Shown here one piece after another: positions 23,513-36,116 of a stretch of 64,000 nt of DNA (the first letter of the stretch is position 1; the number at the start of each line of letters is the position of its first letter). The position numbers were made by a program, and so were the translations under genes. Below the pieces are notes generated by a model, which saw nothing but the letters and a program-made list of their open reading frames with translations, was not told the DNA's origin and made no database searches. Source of the DNA: Ganoderma boninense (Eukaryota > Basidiomycota > Agaricomycetes > Polyporales > Polyporaceae); NCBI GenBank assembly GCA_002900995.3, contig CM035310.1, positions 2,751,394-2,815,393 of the forward strand. The letters are read 5' to 3'.

Positions 23513-26500
23513 ATGGACCGGCATGTGATCAACGTCGACTCCCCAGACAACTCACCAGAACGCGCGGGGCCCAGCAGGATCACGCGCGCGTCCTCAAAGG
23601 CGGCAGCAAGGGCGAAGCCGAAAGTCTCATCCCCAGGCCGCACCCGAAACCGAAGCGCGCCATCCCTTCAGGGGACGTGATCGAGCTGACGGACTCGGAG
23701 GACGAGAAGCCGCGTGCGGGGCCGTCCCAGCAAAACCTGAACCACAACGTTCAAGACCGCGCGGGCTCTTCGCAGGCGAATAGAGCGATGCTGCTGCCGC
23801 CGCAGCCGAAACGGGTAAGGGCGGGTGCGAGGGACGGAGAACCAGCCGGGGATGGAGACAGGCTTGCGGCAGGGATGCAGCCTATCGAGCGTCTGCCTGG
23901 ACGAGGACGTGGGCATGGGCATGGGCAGGCGAGGATGCCGTTGTTTCTCCCGGACGACGGCCTGGACGAGTTTCTCGACGACGACGAGGCGTTTTTTCTC
24001 GGGTTGCCTCCGCCGGCTGCTGTGCTGCCGCGAAGAGTGCAAGCTGGACAGGTACCGGCACCGGCGGTGCAGGATCCCCTAGAAATATGGGAGCCTCCAG
24101 CTGTGCGGCATCCTCCAGCAGTACGGGGACCTCAAGCTGTACCACCTCCAGCAGTGCACGCGGTACGACGAGCCGTACACGAAGTGCGGCCACCTCCAGC
24201 GGTTCCAGCTCCACTTCCAGCGGCAGCCATGCATCCACCAGCTCCGATGGCTGCTGCTTTACCTGATCTCCTGCGGGACGATTCTGCCCCGCAGGAGGAC
24301 AATGCTCAGGCCGCCCAAGATGACGACATCCCGTACGACGTCTATGTCGCACAGGTCTTGGAGATCATACCGGATGTCCTCCCCGCACATGTCGTCGCGC
24401 TCATAGAAATGCATTACCCGAGCTTCAAGGACAAGGTCGTCGAGCCTGTCTTGCATACCCTGTTCGAGAACCCCGACTACCCGAAGGCGGAGGCGAAGGG
24501 CAAGGGCAAGCGGAAGCGGGAGGACGGCGAGGAAGAGCAGCTGCAGCGCGCTGTTAAGGTGAAGATCGACTACGGCGACAAGAACCGGAGGCGGGAGGGA
24601 GGACATCAGTACGTGAACCTGGCACTGGTGAGCTACTTGTCGCTCGTCCTGTCGACTTACGTTGACCGGGTGGTATGGCCGCAGGAGCAACTGGATAACG
24701 ATTTTGTCTTTGTGCCGTCTGCGCATATCCGATTCGTTTTCGGTGTGAACAATGCGCTGTATGCGCCGACTTATCTTGAGCTGCACGAGCAGCAGCAGCG
24801 CGTGCCCCTACCGTACAAGCCCATGTTGCGGCCGCGCAACAAGGGCAAGGGCAAGCGTGTGCAGAGGCACGACGACGAGCTGGAGCGGGAGATGGCGTGG
24901 GTGCGGCAGAAGCTCGACGACGACGAGGCGAAGCGGGCAGAGGCGGTCGAGGAGGAGGAGAGGATGCAGGCCGAGGGCGGGATCGAGTGTGGGTGCTGCT
25001 TCTCCGAGTATCCGTTCGTGAGTGGTTTGCCCGAGGCCGTCTCCCTGCGTGTGCGTGTCCCATTGAACATCATCGTCGTTGTGGCTGCGGCAGGACAAGA
25101 TGGTGCAGTGCCCCGAGGCACACCTGTTCTGCACGTCGTGCATGCTGACATACGCGGAGACGAAGCTGGGCGCGCACGACGCGCGCATCGTGTGCATGGA
25201 CCAGTCCGGGTGCAAGCTGGCGTTCCCCGAGTCGGAGCTGCGCCGCTTCCTCACGCCGAAGCTGCTCGAGCTGTACGAGCGCGTCAAGCAGCGCAAGGAG
25301 ATCGAGGCGGCGGGCATCGAGGGGCTCGAGGAGTGTCCGTTCTGCGAGTACAAGGTCGTCATCGAGAACGAGCAGGAGCGCCTCTTCCGCTGCGAGAACG
25401 AGGCCTGTGGCGCGGTGACATGCAGGAAGTGCAAGAAGCCGGTGCGTGCCTGTTCGTCCGTCCGTCTTCGTTCGTATCTCGTTTCGTTTCGCCCGAATCG
25501 AAGTCCGAGACCGAGAGACCGAGCCCGCCCTCGTCTTGTCTGGATCTGGACCCCTGCGCTGGCAGGCCGCCAGACTGCAGCGTTGCTGAGTTGGAGAGTT
25601 CGCATAATACCCATCGTGCTTCGTGCCTATCAGTAGGCTGCGGCCATGCCTCAGTGTGGGCCCGCGACTCGCAGGATCAAGTTGAAACTCCTTCGACCCC
25701 TTTTCCTTGTCCACTCCGTGCACCTCGGTCACTTTGATTGTTATCGGTATTCACTCCGCTCCGATTTGGTTGACTGTTCTCGGCGTTGGGTATGGAAGCT
25801 GACCACAGCCCTAACGGTTCTTTTGCACGCTCATAGGACCATCTGCCGAAGAGTTGCCAAGGTGCGCAGGGACTAGGTTCAACGTCGGGTCTGAGCTGAT
25901 TCGCTTATTGCGCTCCTTGATCCACCGATGTTGCAGAAGTCGAAGACGACAAGAAACTCGACGTGCGACATGCCATTGAAGAAGCTATGAGTGCGTGACT
26001 GTCGCTCGCCTCCGCAGTTTACTATCATGGTTGGCTGACAGGCGTGTTATAGCCCGCGCGCTCATGCGGAATTGCCCGAAATGTCAGAAAGGTGTGTCTC
26101 TACCGCTATTCGGCTGGGCTTCCATGTAACAAGTGACTGGCGCATCCGGCGATGGCTGGGGTTTGGCCTTCGTTCAGCGTTTATCAAGGAAATGGGGGTG
26201 CGTCTGCCGGTCGTCTGGCGTGTTATGCCCGTATTTGCCCTGGAAACTAACCTTCGCCGACGGCATTTCTCCTCCGAATAACAGTGCAACAAGATGACTT
26301 GCCCGAACTGCGGCACTCTGTCATGTTACGTTTGTCGCAAGGTTATCATCGGATATGACCATTTCAACCAGGTGAGTCGCCGTGGCATTGGTTGGCCAAG
26401 CGCACCTTCAATACTCAATGTCAACCCTTTGTGTCTCCAGCAACCCCCCTATACGCAGAAGGCGGATCCGAAGAAATGCGCCCTTTGGGACACGGCGGGC

Positions 26501-27035
26501 GTCGAAGGCCGTCATAGCGACGAGGTTGGCCCTTTCATATCGCTGTCCAAGACCACTTCTCATTGTATGCTATGTGAAGGTAACCGCGGCCGCCAAGAAG
26601 GCGCTTGAGGAGTTCAAGCGAGCCCACCCCGAAATGGACGAAAAGGATCTCCATGTCGACCTGCCGCCGCCGCCGCCGGTTGCAGGGCCAGCTCGTGGGG
26701 CGCCGTACGTCCATGTTCCCCCTATGGGACTACCCCATGCGCCGCCCCAGCCCCAGCCCGGCCTGCAAGAGATCCGGAGGGCACATGCCCATGCTCATGC
26801 GCATATGATTGCAAGACATCGAGCGCAATGGGACGTCTTACAAGATATTCCAGCTCCGCCGCTCATGCAACCACCCGTGTTCAACGTCCAGGTGCACATC
26901 AACCACAACCAACCACCCGCCGGGCCGGCGTACCCTCCGGCGGCGGCGGCGGCGATGCTGGCAGCCGCTCACCCTGCTGCGCCTGTAGCCCGCCCTCGGA
27001 CACGCAGGTCGGCTCGCAATCGCGCGCGGAGATAA
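23513..27035 (+). CDS. RBR-type E3 ubiquitin ligase (RNF216/TRIAD3-like)
   Basis: RING-between-RING ligase that should accept ubiquitin on a RING2 cysteine before transfer. Main exons: 23575-25017, 25094-25441, 25837-25861, 25937-25990, 26053-26091, 26178-26197, 26285-26371, 26441-26524 and 26580-27035. RING1 begins CGCCFSEYPF and continues with CPEAHLFCTSCMLTYAE after the intron; the IBR has CPFCEYKVVIENEQERLFRC and CRKCKKP; RING2 reads CPKCQKAFIKEMGCNKMTCP then CGTLSCYVCRK, with the likely catalytic Cys in MGC. The VIIGYDHF ending closely resembles RNF216. A coiled, charged region EREMAWVRQKLDDDEAKR precedes RING1. A 12-nt first exon (MDRH, 23513-23524) plus a 50-nt intron closes the frame to 855 residues; alternatively the first frame (VINVDSPDNSPE) is real and a base is missing. 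The C-terminus is Pro/His/Ala-rich. Confidence 0.85.
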
Positions 27036-28726
27036 CCGTGTCACAGTCCGTATTCTATGGAGATGTGTGGCAACTCAGTTTGTTCTGGGGACATCCAGCT
27101 GCGCATCCCGCACCGATGTCTCCGACCTCGCGATACCCACCCCAGTCCCCATCTCCATCTCCATCTCCATGGAGACGCCGAGGTGCGCCACATTTGTCGC
27201 ACAATCTGCACCGTACTTTAAGATATGTCCTGTTATTGACTTGATACCATACTTGTGCTTTTAATCGTCGTTATTCCTTTTAACTTGACGTGCAGTACTA
27301 GTGTAACCTTGGCGCCGCATCCAATTCACCGACCCTGGCCGCGGCGGCGGCGTCGAACTGCGTTTTCTTATTTCTGCTGGATGCGGACGATTTGACGGAC
27401 TTGGCTCGTGAGGGGACCGCGCAGCCCGAGATTCGGGTTCAGTGAATGCAGTCAACATACAGTGGAGCCAAGCAGCCAAGCCCGTGGGCGTGCGATGCCA
27501 AGTCTCGTCGGAGTCTAGTGAGCGGAAGCCTCATCCGCGATGGATGTAGCAATCAATTGCTTGCAGAGCCCATGGATTTAGCATATCGTTTCAGACGATT
27601 GATTGCTTGCTTCTTCCACGCAAGGGCTTGCGACACGTCGTGATTTGGCAGCCAGAGCATCAGGTTCTGGTGTGCTACGAGTCTCCACTGCTGGGTTCGC
27701 GCCTCTCGTTCCATGGCGACGATATCTTCGACGGAAGGTCATTGTGTTCACCGAGCGGTATCGATGACGTCCTCTCCTCTCGTCCGCAGCAGAGAAGGGC
27801 TCGGTATGAATGTCGAGGAAGCGGGTGAACATAATTGATCGAGGTGAAGCCGAGCTGGATAAGGCAAGCGACGCCAGCAAGCAGTGGTAAGCGCTGTATA
27901 TTCCTCGTCCGGTTACGGCAATGGTCTCGAAACTGACCTGCGTGTTTAGCGCTTATCTCTCTCACCTCAGCCCGTCCAGGCGCAGCTGGAGACCACGCCT
28001 TTCCTCATGGACCACTTCCAGATACTTCTCGAGGACACCACGCTCGAGGACACCACGAGCATGCGACAGCCTCGTCACTGGTTCGCAGCACTGGGCAACC
28101 CACGACTGCGCTTGGTGATTGGTGTGGCTCGCAGTGCCGTTACTCGTGAAATTTGCGTCTTCCTGCTTGGGTAGAGATACGGCGAGTTGCTACGTATTGG
28201 CAAGCCAAGCACAACCCCCCGATATGCGGACATGGAAGAAGACCGCCAGACGTGGCTGCGGAGGGGCATCACGTCTCAGCTCTGCAGCTAGAGTGTTGTA
28301 TCGGATGCTTTCACTCCAACGACCAGCCTTGGCTCGAGCCCGCCATTGGGCCATGCAGTTCTTGGCGCCACCGCACCGCCGCCTGCTCTGGAATCAACGA
28401 CGCGCTTTCAGTCCGCGAGCCTCCACACGGCCTAGCCGATGGTCTGCGCGGCCTTGATCAGCATCGTTTATATGTCGGTAGAGGACGAAGCGAACCCCGT
28501 CGTGGAGCACGCTGAGCGTCTTCCCCCCCCGCCTAGTGCCCGCCATTTCTCTCTACCGTCTCTCTCTTCTCGTCTGGGCTTGGTCGCGGCTTGGTCTGCT
28601 TTCTGCTACACGTCGCTCTTTGTCTTCCTCGGTCTGGTATAAATCTGTGCCCGACCTGCTGTCTGCGCCCTCCTGCCTGCTCTCCGTATACACTACTACT
28701 AGCCGCCCTCCATCCGGTTCGATACC
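27036..28726. other. Intergenic, nothing recognised
   Basis: About 1.7 kb. A short CCATCT hexamer repeat lies at 27149-27171. No recognisable coding sequence; the right end contains the promoter of the transporter gene. Confidence 0.5.
28638..28644 (+). promoter_or_regulatory. TATA box of TDT transporter gene
   Basis: TATAAAT on the plus strand, 83 nt before the predicted start codon at 28727, after a pyrimidine-rich stretch. Confidence 0.6.
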
Positions 28727-31455
28727 ATGGAGTACTACTCGAACAACTACGTCCACCACGACAACTACCAAAGCCACAACGTCACGCTCCCGGAGTGTGC
28801 TGGTCAACCGCTTCCACCCGCGGAGATGGAACCACCAAAAGTCAGCTCCCTCGCACGACGCATCCATGGCTGGAGCTGGCAAGCGGTGAGTGGCCCTGCC
28901 TTTCTATATCGAGCGCACCCCGGATTGAGTACGTTATGCGACATTGCAGTTTCCCATCGGTATGGGCACCGGTGCAGTCTACGTGACCCTGTCCGGCCTC
29001 AAGGAACACTCGGCGACGCTGACCAACGTCGAGACGTTCTTCTTCTTCCTCAACATGGCTCTGTTCCTGCTGAACGTCATGACGCTCGCCATTCAGCTCG
29101 TTCGTGCGTGGGCCTGCGTGCATCATCTGCCTTCTGCCGTAATGCGGTGACTTACGTGCAGTAATCAGTCTACCCGAAACAGTCCTTGCGGCTCATCAAG
29201 GACCCCGTCAAAGGCATCTTCGTGCCCTTGGTCGTCCTCTCATTCGCTACTATCATCATCGGCACCATCAAGTATGCAGTTCCGACCGGCCATGTACACC
29301 CAGGCTTCGTCTATTCCCTGTTCTGGTACGCTTTGCTCCACCGCACGTTTCAATTTATGAGCTAGGCGAGGTAATCTATCTCTTAATCCATCAGGGTTTA
29401 CGTGGTCTTCTCCATCCTGGTCTGCTTCCCGATGCTTATGGTCTGGTTCAATAACCCGCATGACCTCACGACGTTCACTCCCGCCTGGGCTTTCTTGGTG
29501 CGTCTTGCACGCCGCGTTGCTTTATAATGACAAAGGCACTGAGTGAACCGGCCCGGAAACCGCCGCCTTCTGGGTACGATCCAGATCTTTCCAATGGTGA
29601 GGACAATCATTCCGTGTGGTATCGGAAGAAGGCACTGAATAAGAGCGGAGGATTAGATGCTTGTCGGTGTGGTCGCGTTCAACGTGCTCGACGTGATCCC
29701 AGCGAGCGAGGAGCGGGCCATTGGTGTCCTGCTCACAGGATACGTCTTCCAAGGTTTGCTTTGATCACCCCTCGAAGTTCTCGGAGATGCACCGCTAAGC
29801 GGTCCCCAATTTAAGGCCTCGGGTTCTTCATGACCTTCTTTTACATCTGCATCTACATCATCCGGTGAGTCCCCATCCCCGGACGCCTGCTGCTGCTGCT
29901 GCGCGTGGGAGAAGCCAATCGCTGATGACGTCTTGCGCCGCGAAGGATCATGACCGTAAGTGCCACTCCTCCCAGGCGCGCCCTGATAGCGTTTGCGTTC
30001 TCGGGCGCCCGAGTATTTCCGCCACCCGCCTCCGCCCGTCTAATTCTGAATCTCAATTTCTGACAACCCGCTTTTCCGCTCCAGACGGGGTTCCTGAACG
30101 GGCACCAGGCGAACGGCGCGTTCGTCGCGGTGGGCCCGCCCGGGTTCACGGCCCTCGCGCTGATCAAGCTCGGCCAAAAGGCGATGGAAATGTGCGTCCA
30201 GCCTAGTCCACGTTATCGTTGTCGTGCACTTGTGCTTAGATATGCCCTCTTCTGGCGGGTTCTGTGCGCATCTCATCTGATTCCGACCACCGGTGTTTGC
30301 GCGTCGCTTGGCGCCCGCTGCAGTCTGCCGTTGCACGGTCTCGTGAGCCAGTCGGCCGGGGAGGTCTGGTACGCGGTGTCCGTTATGTCAGGGCTCATGC
30401 TCTTCGGGCTCGCCGTGTTCCTGTTCTTCTTTGGCCTGCTGCCCTACTGGTTCAAGCTCCACAAGCACCTGCACGAGATCCTGGGATGTGAGTCGCGCGC
30501 GATCTCCCGGAGCCGCCCAACATATGCACTGACCGCGATTCGCCTCTGCCTGCAGGCTGGGCGTTGACGTTCCCTAACGGTACGCACCTCCCGTCTCCCG
30601 CGCAATGTATCTGCACCTTCTAACCGAGCTCGTCGCCCTTCAACCCCCCCGCCACACCTCACACTCCCCGCGCACCGCGCGCGCTCTTCTTGCAAATCTT
30701 AATCTTCTTCCGACGCCTTCGAAACCTTCGACGCCTTCGGACGCAATGCGCGAACCGAACCTTCAGTGGGGTGGATCTCGACCGTGCGCGTGCTCGGCGA
30801 CATCTTCGGCCTGCGCGGCTTCTTCACCTGGCACCTCGTCATGGCCATCCTCATGTGCGCCGTGTGGCTCGTCCTCTTCGTCCTCACGCTCTGGGCCTTC
30901 GCCAAGGGCGAGATCTTCATGGCGAAGCCCGAAGACGTCATCCACGACTCGCTCGCCCACCACAAGTCCCCCACCTCCTCGCCCTCCTCTCCCTCATCGT
31001 CGACCCGCTCGTCCTTCGCGATCGTCCACGGGCTCCCCACCGCCGCCGACGCCCCGCGCGAGGGGGCGCGCAGCAACATGACACGACCACGACAACGACC
31101 ACGACCAGGGCGCGCGCGACAAGGAGGCGCGCGGGATGGGCCAGGAGCAGGTTTAATTTCCGGTCGCGCGTGCGCCCTCGGACGGTGCCTTGTCCAGGAA
31201 GCTTCTTCTTCGACTTCCTGCTTGGCCCCCCGGGGCGAACCTTCTCCCTGCCCCCCTGCCCCCCGCCCACCGCCCACCTCAGGCTGGGGCGACGCGGGGG
31301 GGCCTTCTCGCAGGGATCGTTCTGAGCCGGGGCGAACGCGCGCGCTGCGGGGCTTCGCCGCGGCACCGGCTGTGCGTCCTGCGAATTTTTCTTTTTGCTG
31401 GTGCTGTCGTTTTTGCGTGTGCATCGTTTCTCCTTCTGGACCCGGACTGTATTGA
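28727..31455 (+). CDS. TDT-family transporter (Mae1/Ssu1-like dicarboxylate or sulfite carrier)
   Basis: About ten-helix plasma-membrane carrier of the tellurite-resistance/dicarboxylate transporter family, expected to move malate-like dicarboxylates or sulfite. Twelve exons close in phase: 28727-28885, 28950-29103, 29169-29325, 29395-29497, 29585-29596, 29657-29753, 29816-29864, 29946-29955, 30085-30191, 30324-30487, 30556-30579 and 30767-31455. Signatures: FPIGMGTGAVYVTLSG in helix 1, LYPKQSLRLIKDPVKG, IFPMMLVGVVAFNVL, GPPGFTALALIKLG and WALTFPNVGW. The TFPNVG motif is closer to Mae1 than to Ssu1 by memory, so malate or C4-dicarboxylate transport is favoured. Two exons are only 12 nt (IFPM) and 10 nt. 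The tail after about residue 415 is low-complexity and its end is uncertain. Confidence 0.87.
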
Positions 31456-33887
31456 ATGGATGGGTGCAGCAGCATCGCCCGTGAATCCCCAGGTCGCGAT
31501 CGCGATCTCGGCGATTGATGCTCAGATGCGCATTCGTGGACTTAGGGTGCCGCGCGCTGGACATATACCTTTTACTTTACTTTACTTTACTACATATGAT
31601 ACGGTTCACACTCGGACAGGGACGCTCGTGCGCTCGGATGTCTGGCTGCCGCAGGCCGGAGTGGAGTAGTGGGAGATGGAGATGGAGGAGATAGAGTTGG
31701 CGGTACGCAAGTAAGTACTGGACAGCCTTGGGACAGCCGTAGGCATTTAGACTAGACCCTACTTAGGCCCGCATCACATTATGGCCAGATCAGGAACGAG
31801 CGTCGTGTTCTGCACGGACATTCTTTTCATACGTACATGGTACCGTACCGCACTTGCGAGTCTCGACGCGCACATACGCACTTAGTATACTTAGTCACAT
31901 CATTACCTTATGGGACCCATATATCACTCGTTTACGGACTCTGCGCGTGGATCTGGAATCTAGATACAGATACATGAGTCGCTCGTCCCGTAGATAGGCA
32001 ACCCCCGTATAACGAATACCAGGATATATCCCGTGGAGGCTCTTGCGCCGCCCTGGCGGAACGCCATGAAGAAGTTTTACATTGACGAGGAAGGGGTCAC
32101 TAGTACAGCGGTCGACCACAACGTTCGCAGGGCGCAGCGAGGCCTGTTCCTTAGGCTGATCTGATACGCGCGACGCGCCGCGGAGTGTGGAGAAGACGGA
32201 TCGGGCGGGAGGAGGTTGGTATCGTCCGCGTCGAAGGTCCGCGAAGCGTGGAGCTGTGGTCATCGCCAGTGGACATCGCTCTGGCACAGCACGCCCACCC
32301 CAGCTCTGATCGGACGAAAATCAATCAATTTGGACCGGAACGCCCGCAGCCTCGTCTCCTCAAGTTCCAGCTCCAAGTCCCAAGCCTGCGACTCGCCCTG
32401 CCCTCGCCTGGGATTTTCTTGTCGGGCTTGCCGCATATGGGCAAACTGCCCTCCGTACGCGGGTCGGACCGCAAGTGCGAATCGCCGGAGAGGCTGCGCT
32501 GCGCTCCCGAGCGAGGCAGGAGGCTGCTCCCCTTGGGCCCTGGGTGCAGATGACATGGACGGTGCTCGGCTGGCGCCCTTGTCTCTCGCGGGGGGTGATG
32601 CTCTCGCTCTAGATCGTGCGCGGTGCGGCTTGCGGCGCGAAGCATACGGGGCCAGGACGGCGCAGCGGGAGCGCAAGTGCCACACCGACGCGCTGTATAC
32701 GATTCGCCGATGGACGCGATGATGATGAAGCTTTGAAGGCTGGGTGCGATCCCCGCTGGGATTCGCTCGGTCGGGGCTGCCATAGCTGGACGGGAGCGTC
32801 GATGGCCGACCGAGATCGGTGTGGCAGATGGGGCGGGGAAGCGGCGTTGGGAGCTGTCTGGTGTGGTCGGGGCTGCCAGCTCGAGGTGCGGTCGCTGTCG
32901 GCTGGGGGAGGTGAGTGAGAAATGTGTGTTGTCGATGTCGGCCGCCGGTGGGCATCGTCGGCATCGTTGCACTCTGACTTTGTGGATCAGCAATTATGCC
33001 AGCATCACGCCTGTAACGTGTTCTGCCACAGCTCGGGCAGAAACGATCAGAGTACGGTGGGCAGGAGCGTGCATCATATCCACGCCTTGTGCCCAGGCGT
33101 CGTGACCGTGACTGGGAGCTGAGAGTCTCATTGAGAGAGGCTTTCGGGCGGCGGCAAACGACCGCCGCAGATTTGGCAATGGCTCCCAAAACTGAACTCG
33201 CTCGCGGGCGCCTGTGTGAGTGGCAGGAGACATGGAAGCGTTCGCGGCTGCATAAGCGTCACGGGCAGGCTCATCGCTCTGTCGCATCTGGCCATCGTCG
33301 AGTCGCGTGGGCTTGTCGCAGCCCACGCTCAGGGTCAGCGCGAATTCCATTGTTGTCCACCGGCCGTCCAATCCGACTCCACAGCAATCCGGCAATCCGC
33401 TCTCAGCCAACGTCATGCCCTCCTCCGTCCCCCTTCCCCCGCTCCTCCCGGCAGGCCCTACGGATCACGATTTCGATCTCACTTTATTCGCTCTTCGGAC
33501 GCTTTGGGCCTCCTCGTCCCAACCGCAACCGCGCTTCATTACCTTTCATTACACGATTGTCATGCGGTGCTTCCTCCGCGTCTCCCTCCGCGTCTCGTCC
33601 GTTTCCGAGAACCCACCCACCCCTCCACCTTTTCATCGTGGGATCCAATCTCCCGGCCCAACGATCTCTCCTCTGAACAGATTCACCTTCCGCAACCGGC
33701 TACTTGCACCGATCGTCCACAAACTTTCATGCCCAGGGTCCACCCAGACGCCCGCTTCTCCTCAAAATGCTCCCCTTCGAGACAGCACTTGTCCTCACCA
33801 CAGTCCCCCCTCGGATAGCCACTCCTCGGCCCGCTCCTCCCCCAAACCCTTCTTCACCCTCCTTGTCCATCTTTGGCTCCCGACAAC
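31456..33887. other. Long GC-rich leader/intergenic region of the TEA factor gene
   Basis: About 2.4 kb, no recognisable domain in any frame. The last kilobase is strongly C/T-rich on the plus strand, as expected of a long 5' leader before a transcription-factor gene. A short TTTAC tandem repeat lies at its left end. Confidence 0.5.
31570..31592 (+). repeat. (TTTAC)n short tandem repeat
   Basis: Four copies of the pentamer TTTAC in a row with slight end variation, in the 3' flank of the transporter gene. Confidence 0.9.
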
Positions 33888-35726
33888 ATGTCCCACACTC
33901 CTCTCCCCGTCCCCAGCTCCTCCAAGTCCAAGTCCAACTTTGAGTCCATCCTCGCCGGCCGCAAATGCTATCGCATGTCCAAGGAAAAGAACGAGGTCGT
34001 CTGGCCTCCTCACCTCGAGCAAGCCCTCATGGAAGGTCCGCTCTTCCCTCCGCCCTCCCTCCGATTTCTCCAGCTCAATCCTCTCCCATATCATAGGTCT
34101 TGAGAAATACACCCCCGCAGAATCAAAGTCTCCCCGCGGACTCACCCGCTTCCCGAACCGTAACAAGTTCATCGCAGAGTACATCCTCAAGAAAACCGGA
34201 GAGATCCGGACTGCGAAGCAAGTCGGCAGCCGCATCCAGCAGCTCAGAGACACCAGCGCAGGGAAGACCAGTAAGCCTCGAAATCGATTCTCCGGCCTCT
34301 CACTGTTCGCCTGCTGATCCCCAACACCGCTTCTTTCTTCGCAGTAATGAAGGCGATTTCTGATCGTCATTATGAGATGATGCATCCGACTCGCCAAAGC
34401 GAGTCGGCTCAGGACATGGCAATGTCCGACGTCTACTTCAATGGCACCATGGTTCCGCCCATGAATCAAGTCATCCACGTTTACATCAGCGTCTCATCTG
34501 CAGCCTGGGCCGACGCCTACCCCCAGCCGTCCCGTCCCACGGAGGTCAACGTCCTTTCCAGCTCCGCATATTCCTGGGGGGAGGCCCGGCCCCTCCGCAC
34601 CATCGACCCGACCGTGACATTCACGTCCGCCGCCTTCCTCACGCTCTACTCGAGTTTCACCGTCTACTGCGGCTCTACTGTCATGCACATCGACCAGCCC
34701 ACGCCTATGCGCTCCCGCTCCTCGGAGGAGTTCGGCGCGGGCCCGTACCTACACTACACGTCGCTCGCCCCAGGCTACTGGGAGAGCCTCTGCCTCTGCA
34801 CAGGTGCGTTGTGGCTCCCCCATGCTCCCCATACCATGTCCCGCCCAGTCCCGGCATACTGTCATGTCACGAGCAGACTTCCCTGACGCGTTGCGCCTGT
34901 TTCTGTCTGCAGACCTGTCACAGTATGTCATCGTGCAGGAGATCACGAAGCAGCCGGCAGCCCCGACAGAGAAGCCGATCCCGGTGATGCGGATCCACTA
35001 CCACTTCAACACCGCGCCCAGCGTACCGCCGCTCTCGCCGTTCGCGCTCCACGACGACGAACTCGAGGTGCGCACAATTTTTAGTTTGCCGGGATCCCCA
35101 CCCCACACCCCTCCCCCTCCCTCCCTCCGCTATCCCCACCCACGCTTCCTTCGCCGGCTCCCCGTTCCCTTCTTCCCTTCTTTCTCCCTCCCCATGCCGC
35201 AGTGCCGGGCGCCCCCACCTCACCCCATCCACCCCTCCCTCCTGCCTTCCCTCCGTGCGTCTGCCCGTCCACCGAGCCCCGCTGACGCCCCCGCTCCTTC
35301 TCCCGCGTCGCACGCCCACAGGTCGACTACGAGACAGACGAGCTGCTCGCCTCCTCGCACGCACACGCACACGCGCACGCGCACGCGGCGCTGAGCACGA
35401 GCTCCGCCTCGCCCTACACGAGCGACCGCTCCTCGTCCCCCGCCTACTCCGTCCCCGGCTTCTGCTCGCAGCCGCTCAGCCCCGTCGACTGGACCGGGTC
35501 GTCGTCCTCGTCCGCCTCGTCGGGGGGCTCCGCAGCGGCGGCGTGGGCCTTCCCGCAGGGCGCGATGTCCGTGTCCGTCTCGCCCGAGGGCCCGTGCCAG
35601 GTCCAGCTGCCCCTGCCCGTCCCGACGGTTGCCTACGGCCACCAGCACCACCAGGCGCAGGGCGGGGGCGCGTACGGGCTGCAGTCGCGCGGGAGCTGGC
35701 CGGCGGGCGGGCACTCGGGGTTCTGA
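33888..35726 (+). CDS. TEA/ATTS-domain transcription factor
   Basis: Nuclear DNA-binding regulator of the TEAD/Tec1/AbaA class. Exons 33888-34035, 34097-34270, 34345-34803, 34913-35067 and 35322-35726 close in phase to 446 residues. The TEA domain spans about residues 30-110: VVWPPHLEQALMEGLEKYTP, then RFPNRNKFIAEYILKKTGEI and RTAKQVGSRIQQLRD, the last being the DNA-recognition helix 3 with the typical RT-KQV-S-IQ pattern. A central domain (FNGTMVPPMNQVIHVYIS onward, ending with ITKQPAAP) resembles the conserved ligand/partner region downstream of the TEA domain. The C-terminus has a His-Ala run (SSHAHAHAHAHAHAALS) and Ser-rich, probably disordered, sequence ending GGHSGF. AbaA and Tec1 control development and filamentation in ascomycetes; the role here is unknown. 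Confidence 0.92.
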
Positions 35727-35835
35727 GACCTGGGTTCCTGGTTCTGCCTTCTCGCACTGCATTGGATTGCATTGGATTTCTCCTCATCCTCATTGTTCGT
35801 TTGCATGACACATAACATGTTGCATCCCCGTCGGA

Positions 35836-35868
35836 CACACCACACACACCACACACACCACACACCGC
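35836..35868 (+). repeat. CACACAC-type microsatellite
   Basis: Three to four units of CCACACACA in tandem, 110 bp after the TEA gene stop. Confidence 0.9.
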
Positions 35869-36039
35869 CAGCTCTCCGACGGGAGTCCCGTCGGTCCCGC
35901 ATGCTCCGTACATTATTCGCGCCTAGGTCTGCCATTGCTATTGCTTAGATATGTGTCTCTCTCCCTCACCCCGCCCCCGCCCCTCCAGCACTCACTGGCA
36001 TTGTATACGCATACGCATACGGTTTTGCTGTATTTATTT

Positions 36040-36116
36040 CATCTCTATCTTTTCTCTGTCTCTCTCTACCTCTCTATTTCTCTCTATTTTTCTGTCTCTC
36101 TGTCTCTCCATCCTCG
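36040..36116 (+). repeat. CT-rich low-complexity tract
   Basis: Almost pure C/T for about 75 nt, mainly CTCT units with short T runs. Confidence 0.85.

Noticed and set aside
30767..31160. Alternative transporter C-terminus with His-Asp repeats in another frame (HDHDNDHDQ)
   Set aside because: A stop codon directly precedes it in that frame and no splice acceptor lies between, so I kept the continuous frame but marked the end as uncertain.
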